Position numbers and translations under genes: made by a program
NCBI RefSeq assembly: GCF_028640845.1
Contig: NC_080546.1
Coordinates: 18,325,020 to 18,389,019 of the forward strand
Reading direction: 5' to 3'
Length of the DNA stretch: 64,000 bases
Origin: Ahaetulla prasina
Lineage: Eukaryota > Chordata > Lepidosauria > Squamata > Colubridae
Part shown: positions 43,467-53,319 of the stretch, one piece after another
Position numbering within the stretch: the first letter of the stretch is position 1
Layout: the number at the start of each line of letters is the position of its first letter
Notes under the pieces: model-generated
Told to the model about the DNA's origin: nothing
Databases searched by the model: none
The model's input: the letters and a program-made list of their open reading frames with translations, nothing else

Positions 43467-44125
43467 CGTATTTTTCGGAGTATAAGACGCACCTTAGTTT
43501 TTGGGGAGGAAAATAGGGAAAAAAATTCTGCCTACCAGATATTCATCTGGCTAGTCCTTAGGTTGGTCAGCTTCAGCACGTTAGTTTGCTCACTGGTTTT
43601 GAGGTTGGGGCTGATTGGGGCTAAAAAACAGCTTCTAATCAGCTGATAGTCAGAGGAAGCAGCAATTAGAAAAGCAGGCAAAGCACAGAAGATCGCTTTG
43701 CTCATGTTGGGGCTGAAAAACAGCTTCAAAAGCACAGCTGATCATCAGAGGGAGCTTCAGTAACTAAAGCAGGAGAAGCACGGAAGGGGTAAGAGAAGGC
43801 AGCAGCTGTCCAGATAGACATTTAGGGCACCGCATGTGTTTTCAGCCTCCAAACGTATCATGTTTTCGAACGGCGAGTGGCGGCGATGTGCTTTGGCAAT
43901 CCCTGTAGCCTTGAAGGGCTCTCAAATGGAGCGTTTGGAGGCTGAAAACATGATGCATGGAGCCCAAAAACACAAGCCATTGTTGGTGGCAATCTCTGCA
44001 GTCAGGAAGAGGATGTACGGAGGCCAAAGGATGGGGCAGGCAGGTGGGCGGGGTTACATTCAGTGTATAAGATGCACCCAAATTTTCAGCCTCTTTTAGG
44101 AGGGAAAAAGTCTGAAAAATATGTA
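43467..44125. mobile_element. MITE with TATTTTTCGGAGTATAAGAC ends, worn
   Basis: The left end CGTATTTTTCGGAGTATAAG is followed by GACGCACCTTAGTTTTTGGG as at 2879-3356. The right end reads AAAAAGTCTGAAAAATATG, so about 10 bp of the inverted repeat have been lost. Internal near-repeats of GAAGCTGTTTTTCAGCCCCAA type occur. Confidence 0.7.
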
Positions 44126-44226
44126 CATTGCATCCCTAACATGCCTACTCCTGTGTTGGAGGAGCAAAGAGGAGATGAGGAATCAGGACGGAGGCATGGA
44201 AGGAGAGAGAAAATGGGAAGAAGAAC

Positions 44227-44702
44227 CAGTGGTGGGATTCAGCCAGTTCGCACCACTTTAGGAGAACTGGTTGTTAACTTTCTGAGCAGTTTGGCAAACT
44301 GGTTGTTGGAAGAATTCATTAAGGCAGAGAACCGGTTGTTAAATTACTAGAATCCAGTAGTGGGATTCAAATAATTTAACAACTGGTTCTCTGCCCTAAT
44401 GACCAGTTGGTTAGGTGTAGCTTGGTGGTCATGTGACTGTGTGGGTGTGGCCAAGTCAATGTCAGTCACATCGATGGGCGCTTCACCTTACTGTTACAAT
44501 GTAATAAGAGTTAATCAGAGAGGGAGTTTCTGTAAGCAGGGCAATAAAGATTAGCCTAGAAACACCACCAGAATATTTCCTTCCTGCCTCCCTTACAGGA
44601 TTAGCCCTGTAATGTGGGGGGGGGGAGATTTCTTCCAACAACCGGTTCTCCCGAATAGGTGCAAACTGATTGAATCCCACCACTGCTTGAATCCCACCAC
44701 TG
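44227..44702. mobile_element. hAT-like MITE, full-length parent of the minisatellite
   Basis: It starts CAGTGGTGGGATTCAGCC and ends GAATCCCACCACTG after two tandem copies of the terminal 16 bp. The interior has inverted segments: AACTGGTTGTTGGAAG near 44284 against CTTCCAACAACCGGTT near 44633, and GGCAGAGAACCGGTTGTTAA against its complement around 44356. The flanking 8-mers AGAAGAAC and AATAGAAC agree at six positions. Confidence 0.82.
44670..44702. repeat. 17-bp minisatellite seed, 2 units
   Basis: Two copies of TTGAATCCCACCACTG are separated by one C at the right end of the MITE. This is the smallest of the three arrays and the likely ancestral state. Confidence 0.95.
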
Positions 44703-44887
44703 AATAGAACATTACGAAATCTGAAGGCAGGGCATTCCATGGGAGGTTATCTTTGCCAAGTTCCCCTTAACCTGTTAGAAGCCTAATGCTCTATTTCTGC
44801 CTGTGTTCCTGGCCTCTCTGAACAAGCAGTCAGTGACAAGACTAAGTAGGTGAAGCAGCACCATTCTGTCTCTGAAAAGGTTAGATA
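44703..44887. repeat. Apparent source of the first flank of modules M1/M2
   Basis: AATAGAACATTACG to AAAAGGTTAGATA recurs at 38566-38749 and 39776-39960. Here it continues into AATCAGCAACAATG. In the modules it switches to the 43104 sequence. Confidence 0.85.
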
Positions 44888-45104
44888 AATCAGCAACAAT
44901 GACAGTGGTTGGAAGAACCTGAGCTCACTCGGGAGATATGTTTCCTGAGAAAAGACAATGTGTGCTTGTACAACGTGCAAGAGGACCATTGAGGGAAGGC
45001 AGAAAGATTCAAGCAAAACAAAAACAAAACAAAAGAAGAAGGTCTGCTATAAGCAAACAGGTCAAAGATGTGAGCCACACTAACCCCAATTTAGCTGCAT
45101 AAAC

Positions 45105-45424
45105 CTGTGATGATGAACCTATGGCATGCATGCCAGAAGGGGCCCGCAGTGCCCACTCTGATGTCAGGTGAGCCGTCGCCCCAGTTCAATTCTGCTGTGC
45201 ATATGCACACGCCTCCCGCTGGTCAGCTGGTCTTCTGGTCGGTCCCGCACATGGGCAGGGGCTGGAGCATGTGTGTCTGGGCCATATGCACATGCACGGG
45301 ATGGGGCGCATGCGTGGGGGGGCACATGCACATGTGCAGGGGCGGAGTGCATGAAGGGTGTGCGCGCATTGCATTTTGGGGGTTCGTGCATGGCACTCTG
45401 TCCAGAAAAGGTTAGCTATCACTG
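45105..45424. mobile_element. MITE with GTGATGATGAACC ends
   Basis: The left end CTGTGATGATGAACCTATGG and right end AAAAGGTTAGCTATCACTG are inverted. The interior has GCATGCGTGGG/GCACATGCAC steps. It is a relative of 33640-34016. Confidence 0.7.
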
Positions 45425-46080
45425 TTCTATATGTACTGCTTGATTGAATCACAAGATTCCAGTATTTTTATATTTTACTACTCTATTCCTTGCCTAAGAG
45501 TTATTTTTGCCCTACCTGTTTGAAGAACTCCTTCAGAAATATTAATCTTGATGATTTAATAACATGCTTAGATCCAGTCAGTATTTGAAAGATCCAGAAT
45601 AAAAGAAACAAAATAGCTGCAAGGATATTTGCATGGTTTTTTAAATTTTATTTTGACATCTCAGCAAAGGGGCGATTGTAGGCAATAACATTCAGTTTCA
45701 TTGGTTGACCCCAGATTCTAATCCTATGAACAGCAATCCTTTCCCTATCTATTTACTAACTTCTCTGTCAGCCCTAGGAAGAAGGCAATAACAAGCCATT
45801 TCTGAAAAGATTTCCAAAACAACTGCATGAAATTGTCCACATGGTTGCCAGGAGTCAAGATTTAGTTTGCAAAAATGCAAACACACATTGCAATATATAT
45901 TGCAATGACCTAAACCCTCCTCCTCCTCCTCCTCCTTTTCATTCTCAATTTACTCAAGATCAAGTTGAGTTTCCAGCACAGAGAAAATGATATTGTCCTT
46001 ATAGAAAAAGCCATCTTCTTTTCTGCTTTTGAAGTTGATCCAATGAGAGCACAGCTATGATTGTCCAAGCCTTTCTTTAC
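45425..46080. other. Anonymous AT-rich DNA
   Basis: No element was recognised beyond a short CCT run at 45917-45934. Confidence 0.4.
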
Positions 46081-46081
46081 T

Positions 46082-46455
46082 TTTTAAAAGCATTTTTACT
46101 ACCTATTCGCCCGAACCAGTAATAAAAAAATGCTTTAAAAAGGTGTAAAAAAAAAAAAGGGTTCCCAACATCACAGCTGTGGCGCGCAATCTTGGGAACC
46201 TTTTTTTAAACTTTTAAAAAACATTTTTACTACCAGTTAGTAGGTAGTAGGTAGGTAGCGAATAGGTAGTAAAAAAAATGCTTTAAAAAAGAAAAAATGT
46301 TTCGATGATTGCGCTGTACAGCTGTGATCGTTGGAACCTTTTTTTTACTTTTTAAAGCATTTTTTACTATCTATTCACCCAAAATAATAGTTTAAAAATG
46401 CTTTTAAAAAGTAAAAAACAGGTTCCCAAGATCATGCGCCACAGCTGATTCCCCC
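46082..46455. repeat. Alternating inverted repeats, ~120-130 bp period
   Basis: Blocks with TTTTTAAAAGCATTTTTACTA and their complements alternate with GGTTCCCAA...TTGGGAACC blocks around CACAGCTGTG-type centres. Three rounds are visible. The block appears to lie inside a hAT-like MITE whose right end (GATTTCACCACTG) is at 46623. Confidence 0.75.
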
Positions 46456-46623
46456 CTTCGCTGTTCTACTTACCTTCCCAAGCCTCCTTTTGGGGTGTAC
46501 TGCACATGAGCGCGCAGTGCATGTTTGGTGTGTACTGTGCATGCGCGTGCAGCATGCGTTTGGTGCAAACTACACATGCATGGCCAGAGAACCGGTAGCA
46601 AACCTGTTCAGATTTCACCACTG
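46456..46623. mobile_element. Right part of a hAT-like MITE
   Basis: It has GTGTACTGCACATGAGCGCG and a diverged repeat of it, then AGAGAACCGGTAGCAAAC and the terminal GATTTCACCACTG. No left end was found, so the element is either broken or filled by the repeats at 46082-46455. Confidence 0.65.
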
Positions 46624-46777
46624 GATTATGGGGTCATTAAAAGAAAATAGAAAACAGCAGATCAACCATACGGTACATTCTACGACAGCCTCTCTGCTGT
46701 TTCAAATGTCTTGAAAGGAAACTGCAACAGATGCCTTACCTTTGCAGCTCTTTTGAGTGCCAGTATATGAACTCTGA

Positions 46778-47135
46778 GGGACACGGTGGCTCAGGGGCTA
46801 GGACGTTGAGCTTATCAATTGAAAGGTCAGCAGCTGAGCGGTTCGAATCCCTAGTGCTGCCGTGTAATGGGGTGAGCTCCCGTTACTTGTCCCAGCTTCT
46901 GCCAACCTAGCAGTTTCGAAAGCATGTAAAAATGCAAGTAGAAAAATAGGGACCACCTTTGGTGGGAAGGTAACAGCATTCCGTGCGCCTTTGGCATTGA
47001 GTCATGCCGGCCACATGACCACGGAGACATCTTCGGACAGTGCTGGCTCTTCAGCTTTGAAACAGAGATGAGCACCGCCCCCTAGAGTCGGCAACAACTA
47101 GCACATATATGCAAGGGGAACTTTTACCTTTACCT
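46778..47135 (+). mobile_element. tRNA-derived SINE with Bov-B-like tail, copy 3
   Basis: A full-length copy: the A-box region GGTGGCTCAGGGGCTAGG, the B box GCGGTTCGAATCCC, the body GTCATGCCGGCCACATGACC, and a tail with CTTTTACCTTTACC. Confidence 0.92.
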
Positions 47136-47139
47136 CTAG

Positions 47140-48680
47140 GTTCATCCTGAATGGAAGCTATTTTTTCTATGGTGTCTTGTTCAGTTATCAATTTAGCTTT
47201 CTCCTTAAACAATTTGGAATTTTTCCCACTCTGGAGTATTCATGACAGAAACTTCCTTGCCACAAAAAGCATCCACATGGTCTTTTTAGATAAGGTGGTG
47301 GTTTTTTTTTTCTTCACACTAATTAAATGGGGAAACTGGTGGTAATTGCACTCACTCATTGCTGGCAAGGCGCCATGTGTGAATTGTGGAATGACAGATT
47401 TTCTTCTAGCTGTTCTGTGTAGCATATTTGATTTACAGAATTCTTTTTATACAAAAGAAAGAAAAGGGGCGGGGGAATTGCTATGTTATGTCTTTGCCAA
47501 ACAAGTCGGCGAAATCAGTGTTGTTACCTTTAGAGAGCGTTGTAATTATTTGTGCGTGGAGCAAGAAACATGAGTTCAAGAAGCTGGCTTTTATGTTTTT
47601 TCCAATGAGTTGCACTTTAGATTTTTCCATTCTCATATCCACACTTGAAACAAAATGCATTAGCACTTCTGCCACTGTTTTCCCCTTTTTCACACCATTT
47701 TGGGTGTGAAAGCAAGGCAGGGGTTGATAGTGGAGCCTAACCTCCAATTCTATTCAAACACAACATATACTAACAGAGCTAATTCAAAAACCTTTGAATG
47801 TGTGATTTTCCTTGGGAAATTTGGTTAGAGCTTCCCTTCCCCCAATTTTTAGTACTGCATTGACAAAAACACACCATTTTGAGGTGATGTGATATGAGCT
47901 CACGTCTCCATCGGAAATGAGTCAAAGAGCAGGAAAATACAGCTTAGTTAAAATTCTAATGCTATTCGCAGGAAAATGAGTGTCTATTGTATATGATGTT
48001 GTGCTCTTGTGAGTAATTTCTTTCTTTGTGTTTTAAAAGCATCTCCACATACCCAAGATAATATATTTATATATTTTATTCACAAAAGGTTCTTTCCCAG
48101 TTTAGAAAAATGCCACTGAGTATTTTATATTTTTAATGCCATAGCTTCTAATTCTTTGTAAGTAAACAAAATGGCTACTCTGGCGATTAGAATTCACCCA
48201 TTTCTTTTCAAGCATTGTTTAAGTCAAAGCTAAGTAGAATACTTTTTAAACTTTTATTCCTGTGGTGAAATATTTTGCTTTTCTGTCCGGGTGTTTGATA
48301 TTATTGTATGTCTCAGACCAGCTTTGTCCACCTGAATGGCTTCCATATTCACTGGATATTTGAACAGCAAGGCTTCAAGAGGAAGTTTGAGAATCTTGTG
48401 AGGTACCAAAAGTTCCTCAAGCATCCATTGAATGTTCTTATCCACCTCTAAGATATTACTGCTAGAAATGTTAACTTCTTCTCACAACTCTTGCTGGTTT
48501 GAGCCCATTATGAAAAAAGGAGAGGGAATGGAAAAAAGATAAAATGATCTTTTTGTAATACATCTCTGATGATTTTTCTGATCTAAGATTCAAACGACAA
48601 TTGATTTGACTGCTCTGCCAGGGGCAACTTCTATTAAAATTGTTCAGTTTTTGAATGGGAGAATAAAGAAACAATATTTC
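47140..48680. other. Anonymous AT-rich DNA, longest element-poor stretch
   Basis: No repeats were recognised over 1.5 kb. Frames up to 93 codons (47428-47709 plus, 47481-47747 minus) overlap one another and have no recognisable domain. I cannot exclude single-copy functional sequence. Confidence 0.45.
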
Positions 48681-48683
48681 AGA

Positions 48684-48862
48684 AGGAGAGGAAGGGGAGA
48701 GGGAGAGGGAGAGGGAAAGGGAGAGGGAGAGAGGGAAAGGGAGGGGGAGAGGGAGAGGGAGAGGGAGGGAGAGGGAGAGGGAGAGAGAGAAGAGAAGAGA
48801 AGAGAAGAGAAGAGAAGAGAAGAGAAGAGAAGAGAAGAGAAGAGAAGAGAAAAGAAGAGAGA
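48684..48862. repeat. (GGGAGA)n-(AGAAG)n microsatellite
   Basis: GGGAGA-type hexamers pass into AGAAG pentamers. It is a pure polypurine tract of about 180 bp. Confidence 0.97.
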
Positions 48863-48934
48863 ATGAGAATCAATTGGAACCTTTTATTGAAAGGTGCCAA
48901 TCTATTCCAGTCTTCCCTCAGCCTTATAACATGA

Positions 48935-49013
48935 ACCAAATCCTCCACCAAGGGGATTGGACTATATGATCTCCAGGATTCCTTCTAGTCTTCATATTCT
49001 ATGATTCTAACAT
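48935..49013 (+). mobile_element. CR1 LINE, extreme 3' end
   Basis: AGGGGATTGGACTATATGAT followed by CTCCAGGATTCCTTCTAGTC and the ATTCTATGATTCT terminus is the standard CR1 3' end. Confidence 0.85.
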
Positions 49014-49014
49014 T

Positions 49015-49780
49015 TATAAAATGTTAGATTCTACATTTAGATTCCAAATTTTCAGCCTTGGCCAGAAACACAACTTACTCTTGGTGATGACGTTACAATA
49101 AGTGAAAAGCTGAAGCAATTGTATGTTCTTAGAAGTATTCTGCTATTATTATAACTCCTATTCATTTCACTATCAGAGGAATAAAAAGGTGCCAAATTTC
49201 TGTTGGCATCTGCCACAACTCTCACTTACCCTATTATCATTTAGGAAAACCCCACAAATTTGGCCTTTTCAGCAGGCTCCAGGATAGAACGATAGAACAG
49301 CCTTACCCTGATTTCGATACTTATGGCGTTTCTCTTCCCTGATGTGATAATTAGACGTGAATTTCATTTTTGATCTACTGTTTTTCACTGTTTTAATATG
49401 CTAATGTATGCCATCTAAAGTTGTTTCGGAGGCTGAAATGGCTAATAAATTGCTGTAGCTGTTAGAAATCGAGTAAATAAATTAAACACGATCTCCTTGT
49501 TTAGGCTGCGGCCTGTGAGGGAGGGAGGGAGGGAGGGAGGCCAGTTATTGGAGAGATTGCAGTGGGCAGGTTGCAGTATTTCTCCATCTTTCTCCCCAAA
49601 CCCTATTGTGGGTGATGCATGAATGTATAAGAAAAGAAAAGGTCATTATCAGTATCCGGCACCCAAAGTCAGCTGCCAGGATGCAGAAAGCCAGCAGGAT
49701 TCACCAAGGGAGATTTTAATAATCTCAAATGCTTCTAAGGCAATGTATAATCCAGTTTTCCATCACGTAAATAAAGCATA
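49015..49780. other. Anonymous DNA with a short GGGA run
   Basis: A (GGGA)n stretch lies at about 49517-49540. Nothing else was recognised. Confidence 0.45.
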
Positions 49781-49950
49781 GGGGACGCGGTGGCTCAGTG
49801 GCTAAGACGCTGAGCTTGTCGATCATCAGGTCGGCAGTTCAGCGGTTCGAATCCCTAGCGCCGTGTAACGAGGTGAGCTCCCATTACCTGTCCCAGCTTC
49901 TGCCAATCTAGCAGTTCGAAAGCACGTAAAAAATGCAAGTAGAAAAATGG

Positions 49951-51752
49951 AGAGACGACTTCCGGTATCCAGCGGCAACGGACGTCTGGAAGGTTTCTCC
50001 TGCCTCCAGCGCCCGAATCCGGCCGCCGCCGAGGCCCTCAGGGGCCAGGTGTTCCGAAAAGGACACCCGCCGCACAGACTGGCTGAGGGGTCTCCCAGCC
50101 GACATACAGGACTGTGGGGACCGATGCTGGCGCGTCCTAGGCTCGGCGGGGTTCGGAGGACACGCGCCATTATTTTGGTCGTCGCCTGGGCGCTGTGCCC
50201 AGTGACACGAGGCATTGGATTTATAACTGCAGCAGCCTGGTGGTGAACAGGGCACGGAGAAGAATTGAGGAGGAGAAGGAAGGAATATCGGTGGCGTGAG
50301 TGGAGTGCTCCGGAGTGCGGGGGTTTTCTCCCCTGCGGTTGGAAGGAGCACGAGTTATTCTGGAGAGGAGAACTTAAAATAAGAAGATTACGGTTTTGTG
50401 GAGCTCTGGAGAGAAGAGGTGATGGAGAAATTTAGGAGGGAAGGTTTGAGGCCCCCTCCTTCTGGGGAACAGTGGTGGCGTCAGCTTCCGCCTTCACTAT
50501 GAGAATTTTGATGACATCACTTCCCTTGACTTCCTGGTTGACTAACTGTACTCTGGACTCGTTGCTCCTGTGAGTGCCCCTGGTGGATCCGGAGGAAATT
50601 ACAAGGATACCGTGCCTGCCTGAGGATTTTGTATTTTTCTCCTTAATGGCAAAAGGTCAGAGACCAACTGCTGGAGAGATGGAGAATTTTGGAAAAGTTA
50701 TCTAATATGGACAAGAAATTGGATGAAATAAGAGCAGAAATTGTGACTATCCAAAAGGATTTAAAGGATACTCAACAAGTTTCAGCAGAAAACAAGCAGA
50801 AAGTGGAAGGTTTGGAGGGTGAGATGCGGCAGTGCAGAAAAGAGAGGAGGCGACAGGCAATGCTGTGCTTGGACTACAGATGGATAAAATGTCTTATTTC
50901 CTTAGGTTTCAAAATTTGGAAGAAGTGGACCAAGAAGACTTGAGAGATGTTGTGACTAAATTGTTGGGAGAATTTCTTGGGAGAGGTGTTGATTTCATGA
51001 ATTGGGATGTGGATCGAGTTTATAGAGTTAATTCGCAATATGCACGCACGCATGCAGTTCCCAGAGAGGTTCATGTCAAATTTGTGAGAAGAGAGACGAG
51101 AGATGAAATTCTTAGAAAACATAGGAGTGGGGCACTGATTTACAGGGGCAGGGAGATAGCCATTCTGAGGCAGATTCCCAGACAGGTACGTGAAAAAACA
51201 AAGAAATATTATTTTTTCTCAAGCAAATTGTACCAGAAGGGAGTGGGCTTCAGATGGCTGATGCCAGAGGGATTGATGATTTTCCGGAGGGCATTACGAA
51301 AAAAATCAGTACAATTATGGAGGCTACGGCCTATGTGGAGGAACACAAAGCCTTCCTGGAATCAGATGACCCAGGAATTGAAGAAGGGAGGTTATAGATC
51401 ATGGGGCTGAGCGGCTGCCGCTGTTGCGGCCCTGAGTTGGGTCAGGCTGAACCCAGAGTTCTGAGATCCAAAACTAGGAAGTGATAAAGATATTTGGGAT
51501 TGTGTTGGTTTTCCTTATTCTCTTTGTACGATATTCTGTTTATTCTTGACTCTTCTTTATTACGATTTAAAATTTGCAAACTTAGCTACTGTGTCACCTG
51601 CTTGCCTTATGGCTGTTGTATGTGTTAAAAATTTGAGTAAAATTTTATTTTTAGATAAGAAAAATGAAAATTTACCATACCTGATATGTATTTGTATAAA
51701 CCTTTTTTGACTAATAAAAACTTTTTGAATAAAAAAAAAAAAAAAGAAAAAA
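49951..51752 (+). mobile_element. ORF1-only L1 element (HAL1-like), 1.8 kb
   Basis: The insertion is flanked by a perfect 10-bp duplication AGAAAAATGG (49941-49950 and 51753-51762) and ends in AATAAAAACTTTTTGAATAA followed by poly(A). It has a G+C-rich 5' leader (49951-50645) with an ACTTCCGG motif near its start, an L1 ORF1 (50646-51396) with frameshifts, and a 3' UTR of about 350 bp. No trace of ORF2 is present. In mammals, such L1 derivatives are called HAL1. It must have been moved by an L1 reverse transcriptase supplied in trans. Confidence 0.85.
50646..51396 (+). pseudogene. L1 ORF1 protein, frameshifted
   Basis: A first ATG at 50646 reads about 19 codons to a stop. The next frame (from 50689) gives a heptad-rich coiled coil, NMDKKLDEIRAEIVTIQKD and beyond. 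A second shift near 50840-50870 leads into the RNA-binding domain: SYFLRFQNLEEVDQEDLRD, DRVYRVNSQYA, REVHVKFVRRETRDEILRK, YRGREIAILRQIP and GFRWLMPEG, all characteristic of L1 ORF1p RRM and C-terminal domains. A third shift near 51280 restores a frame ending at about 51396. In L1, ORF1p coats the element RNA as a trimer. Three frameshifts mean this copy encodes no functional protein. Confidence 0.85.
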
Positions 51753-51946
51753 AGAAAAATGGGGACCACCTTTGGTGGGAAGGTAACAGCGCTTTGTGCG
51801 GTTTCGGCATTGAGTCATGCCGGCCACAAGACCACGGAGACGTCTTCGGACAGCACTGGCTCTTTGGCTTAGAAATGGAGATGAATACCACCCCCTAGAG
51901 CTGGAAATGACTAGCATGCATGTGCAGGGGGAACCTTTACCTTTAC

Positions 51947-52618
51947 TTTCCCATTGATTTTGCTTATCCAAAGGTCGCGAAAGGTGATCACGTGACTTTG
52001 GGACACCGCAGCGGTCATCAGTGTGAAATAGTTACCAAATGTCTATGGAGATTCTCAGTCATCCAGGTCATCAAGGGTGCTTTTTTCAAGAGGCAACTGG
52101 AGTTTCTGGCTTTTCTTTGAAGACTTTTCGCTTCTCATCCAAGAAGCTTCTTCAGTTCTGACTGGATGGTGGAAGGATGGAAGGATTTATACTCCTTGCA
52201 GACAGCTGGACATTTGCATTCTTTTAGCGGGTCATTAAGGTCACCTGGAGGTTTATCTGTGTCCGCAGGGTCACCTGAGTGGTGCAAATGGGTTTGGAGC
52301 CTTCTTGGAACTGTTGAAAGGACGTTTTAGTTTGGAGATAGATGATGTCATTCCTCACCATCCAATCAGAGCTGAAGAAGCTTCTTGGATGAGAAGTGAA
52401 ATGTCTTCATAGAAAAAAAACAGAAAGTCCAGTTGCCTCTTGAAAAAAAAGCACCTTTGGGAAAAACCAGTTGCCAGGCATCTGAATTTTGTTCACATGA
52501 TCATGGGGCTACTGCAAAGGTCATAAGTGTCCTAAGTCACTTTTTCAGGGCCGCTGTAACTGAACGGTCACTCAATGAACTGTTGTAAGTTGAGGACTAC
52601 CTGTACTTCCACAGGATT
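51947..52618. mobile_element. AGGTAGTCCTC MITE, split by an inverted-repeat element
   Basis: The parts at 51947-52040 (GGTGATCACGTGACTTTGGG) and 52467-52618 (ending GTTGAGGACTACCTGTAC) match the family at 25919-26287. They are separated by the element at 52041-52466. Confidence 0.75.
52041..52466. mobile_element. Inverted-repeat element (GAAGCTTCTTGGATGAG type), copy 3
   Basis: The fullest copy: the left arm is GTCTATGGAGATTCTCAGTC to ATCCAAGAAGCTTCTTCAG, then a loop with TTTAGCGGGTCATTAAGGTC. The right arm is GAAGAAGCTTCTTGGATGAG to AAAAAAGCACCTTTGGG, with its last about 40 bp missing. Confidence 0.82.
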
Positions 52619-52662
52619 TATCTGATAGTTATGCAGAGTATGCTTTAGTATGGTAAGATTCC

Positions 52663-53231
52663 TGTCGTGTCCCACTCCTCCGCTGACGGCCGGGTCAGGG
52701 AAATCCGAATCAGGCTTGCCTCTGCAGCTCTGCCCAAAGTCCTAGCAAAGTCCTCAGAGCAGGCAGGAGACCAGAAAGTGACTTCAGCAAGATAAGTTCG
52801 ACTTTGCCTGACTCAGAGACTGCCAGAAAGCAGATCCTTTATATAGGCCATGGGGTGTGGCTCCATGACTCAGCACTTATCCAGGCCTGCCCCTCCCTTC
52901 CTTCTGTTGCCTCCGCCTATCCAGTCTTCTGATGCGAGGGTCACTCCAATCAGCAGCTGTTGGAAATAAACTTTCCTCAGGCTCACATGCTGTGGAGGAG
53001 GGGGAGGGGTCTAGCTGCTCCGTTTGCCTGGGCATGGAGCCAGGGCTGGGGCCGGGGGGTGCTCCCTCCTCTGCAGCCTGCTTGGGCATGGAGCCAGGGC
53101 TGGGGCCGGGAGATGCCCCCTCCTCAGCCTGTCTGGGCATGGAGCCAGGGCTGGGGCCAGGAGGACATTCTTCAGCGTTCGGAAGCAGATAAGCAGACCC
53201 CGGCTGCGGTGAGAGCGGGCAAGACACAACA
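52663..53231 (-). mobile_element. Solo LTR, family A, copy 3
   Basis: 569 bp, termini TGT...ACA, perfect 5-bp duplication ATTCC (52658-52662 and 53232-53236). TATA box inverted at 52839-52846. It is longer than copies 1 and 2 mainly because the GPSPGSMP-coding repeat has an extra unit. No internal retroviral sequence. Confidence 0.92.
52877..53227 (-). CDS. Open frame in U3 of solo LTR copy 3
   Basis: A 116-codon frame homologous to 223-528 and 1155-1451. It has a GTG start, three GPSPGSMP(R/K)Q-type units of 17-18 residues and the same RRRQQKEGRGRPG end. The extra repeat is a whole number of codons. The function is unknown. Confidence 0.28.
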   Translation of the reverse strand: MSCPLSPQPGSAYLLPNAEECPPGPSPGSMPRQAEEGASPGPSPGSMPKQAAEEGAPPGPSPGSMPRQTEQLDPSPSSTACEPEESLFPTAADWSDPRIRRLDRRRQQKEGRGRPG

Positions 53232-53236
53232 ATTCC

Positions 53237-53318
53237 TGTCTAGGGGCTAACAGCAATAAAGAAACTACTCTGAGCAATTCATCATGTTATTCTTGGTTCC
53301 TTGTGTCTGACACAGATG
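53237..53318 (+). mobile_element. Possible LTR 3' part of another family
   Basis: AATAAAG near 53254, then GTTCCTTGTGTCTGACACA, then TGGCGC at about 53319. That order (poly(A) signal, CA end, a TGGCGC-type primer site) is seen at LTR/leader borders. The upstream half would lie before 52663. The evidence is short and there is no coding support. Confidence 0.3.
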
Positions 53319-53319
53319 G

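Larger units (their letters stand above)
49781..51946 (+). mobile_element. tRNA-derived SINE copy 4, split by an L1-type insertion
   Basis: The head and first body (49781-49950) include GGTGGCTCAGTGGCTAAG and GCGGTTCGAATCCC. The rest (51763-51946) resumes at GGACCACCTTTGGTGGG and ends with the CTTTACC tail. The break falls at AGAAAAATGG, which is present on both sides of the inserted DNA. Confidence 0.93.
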
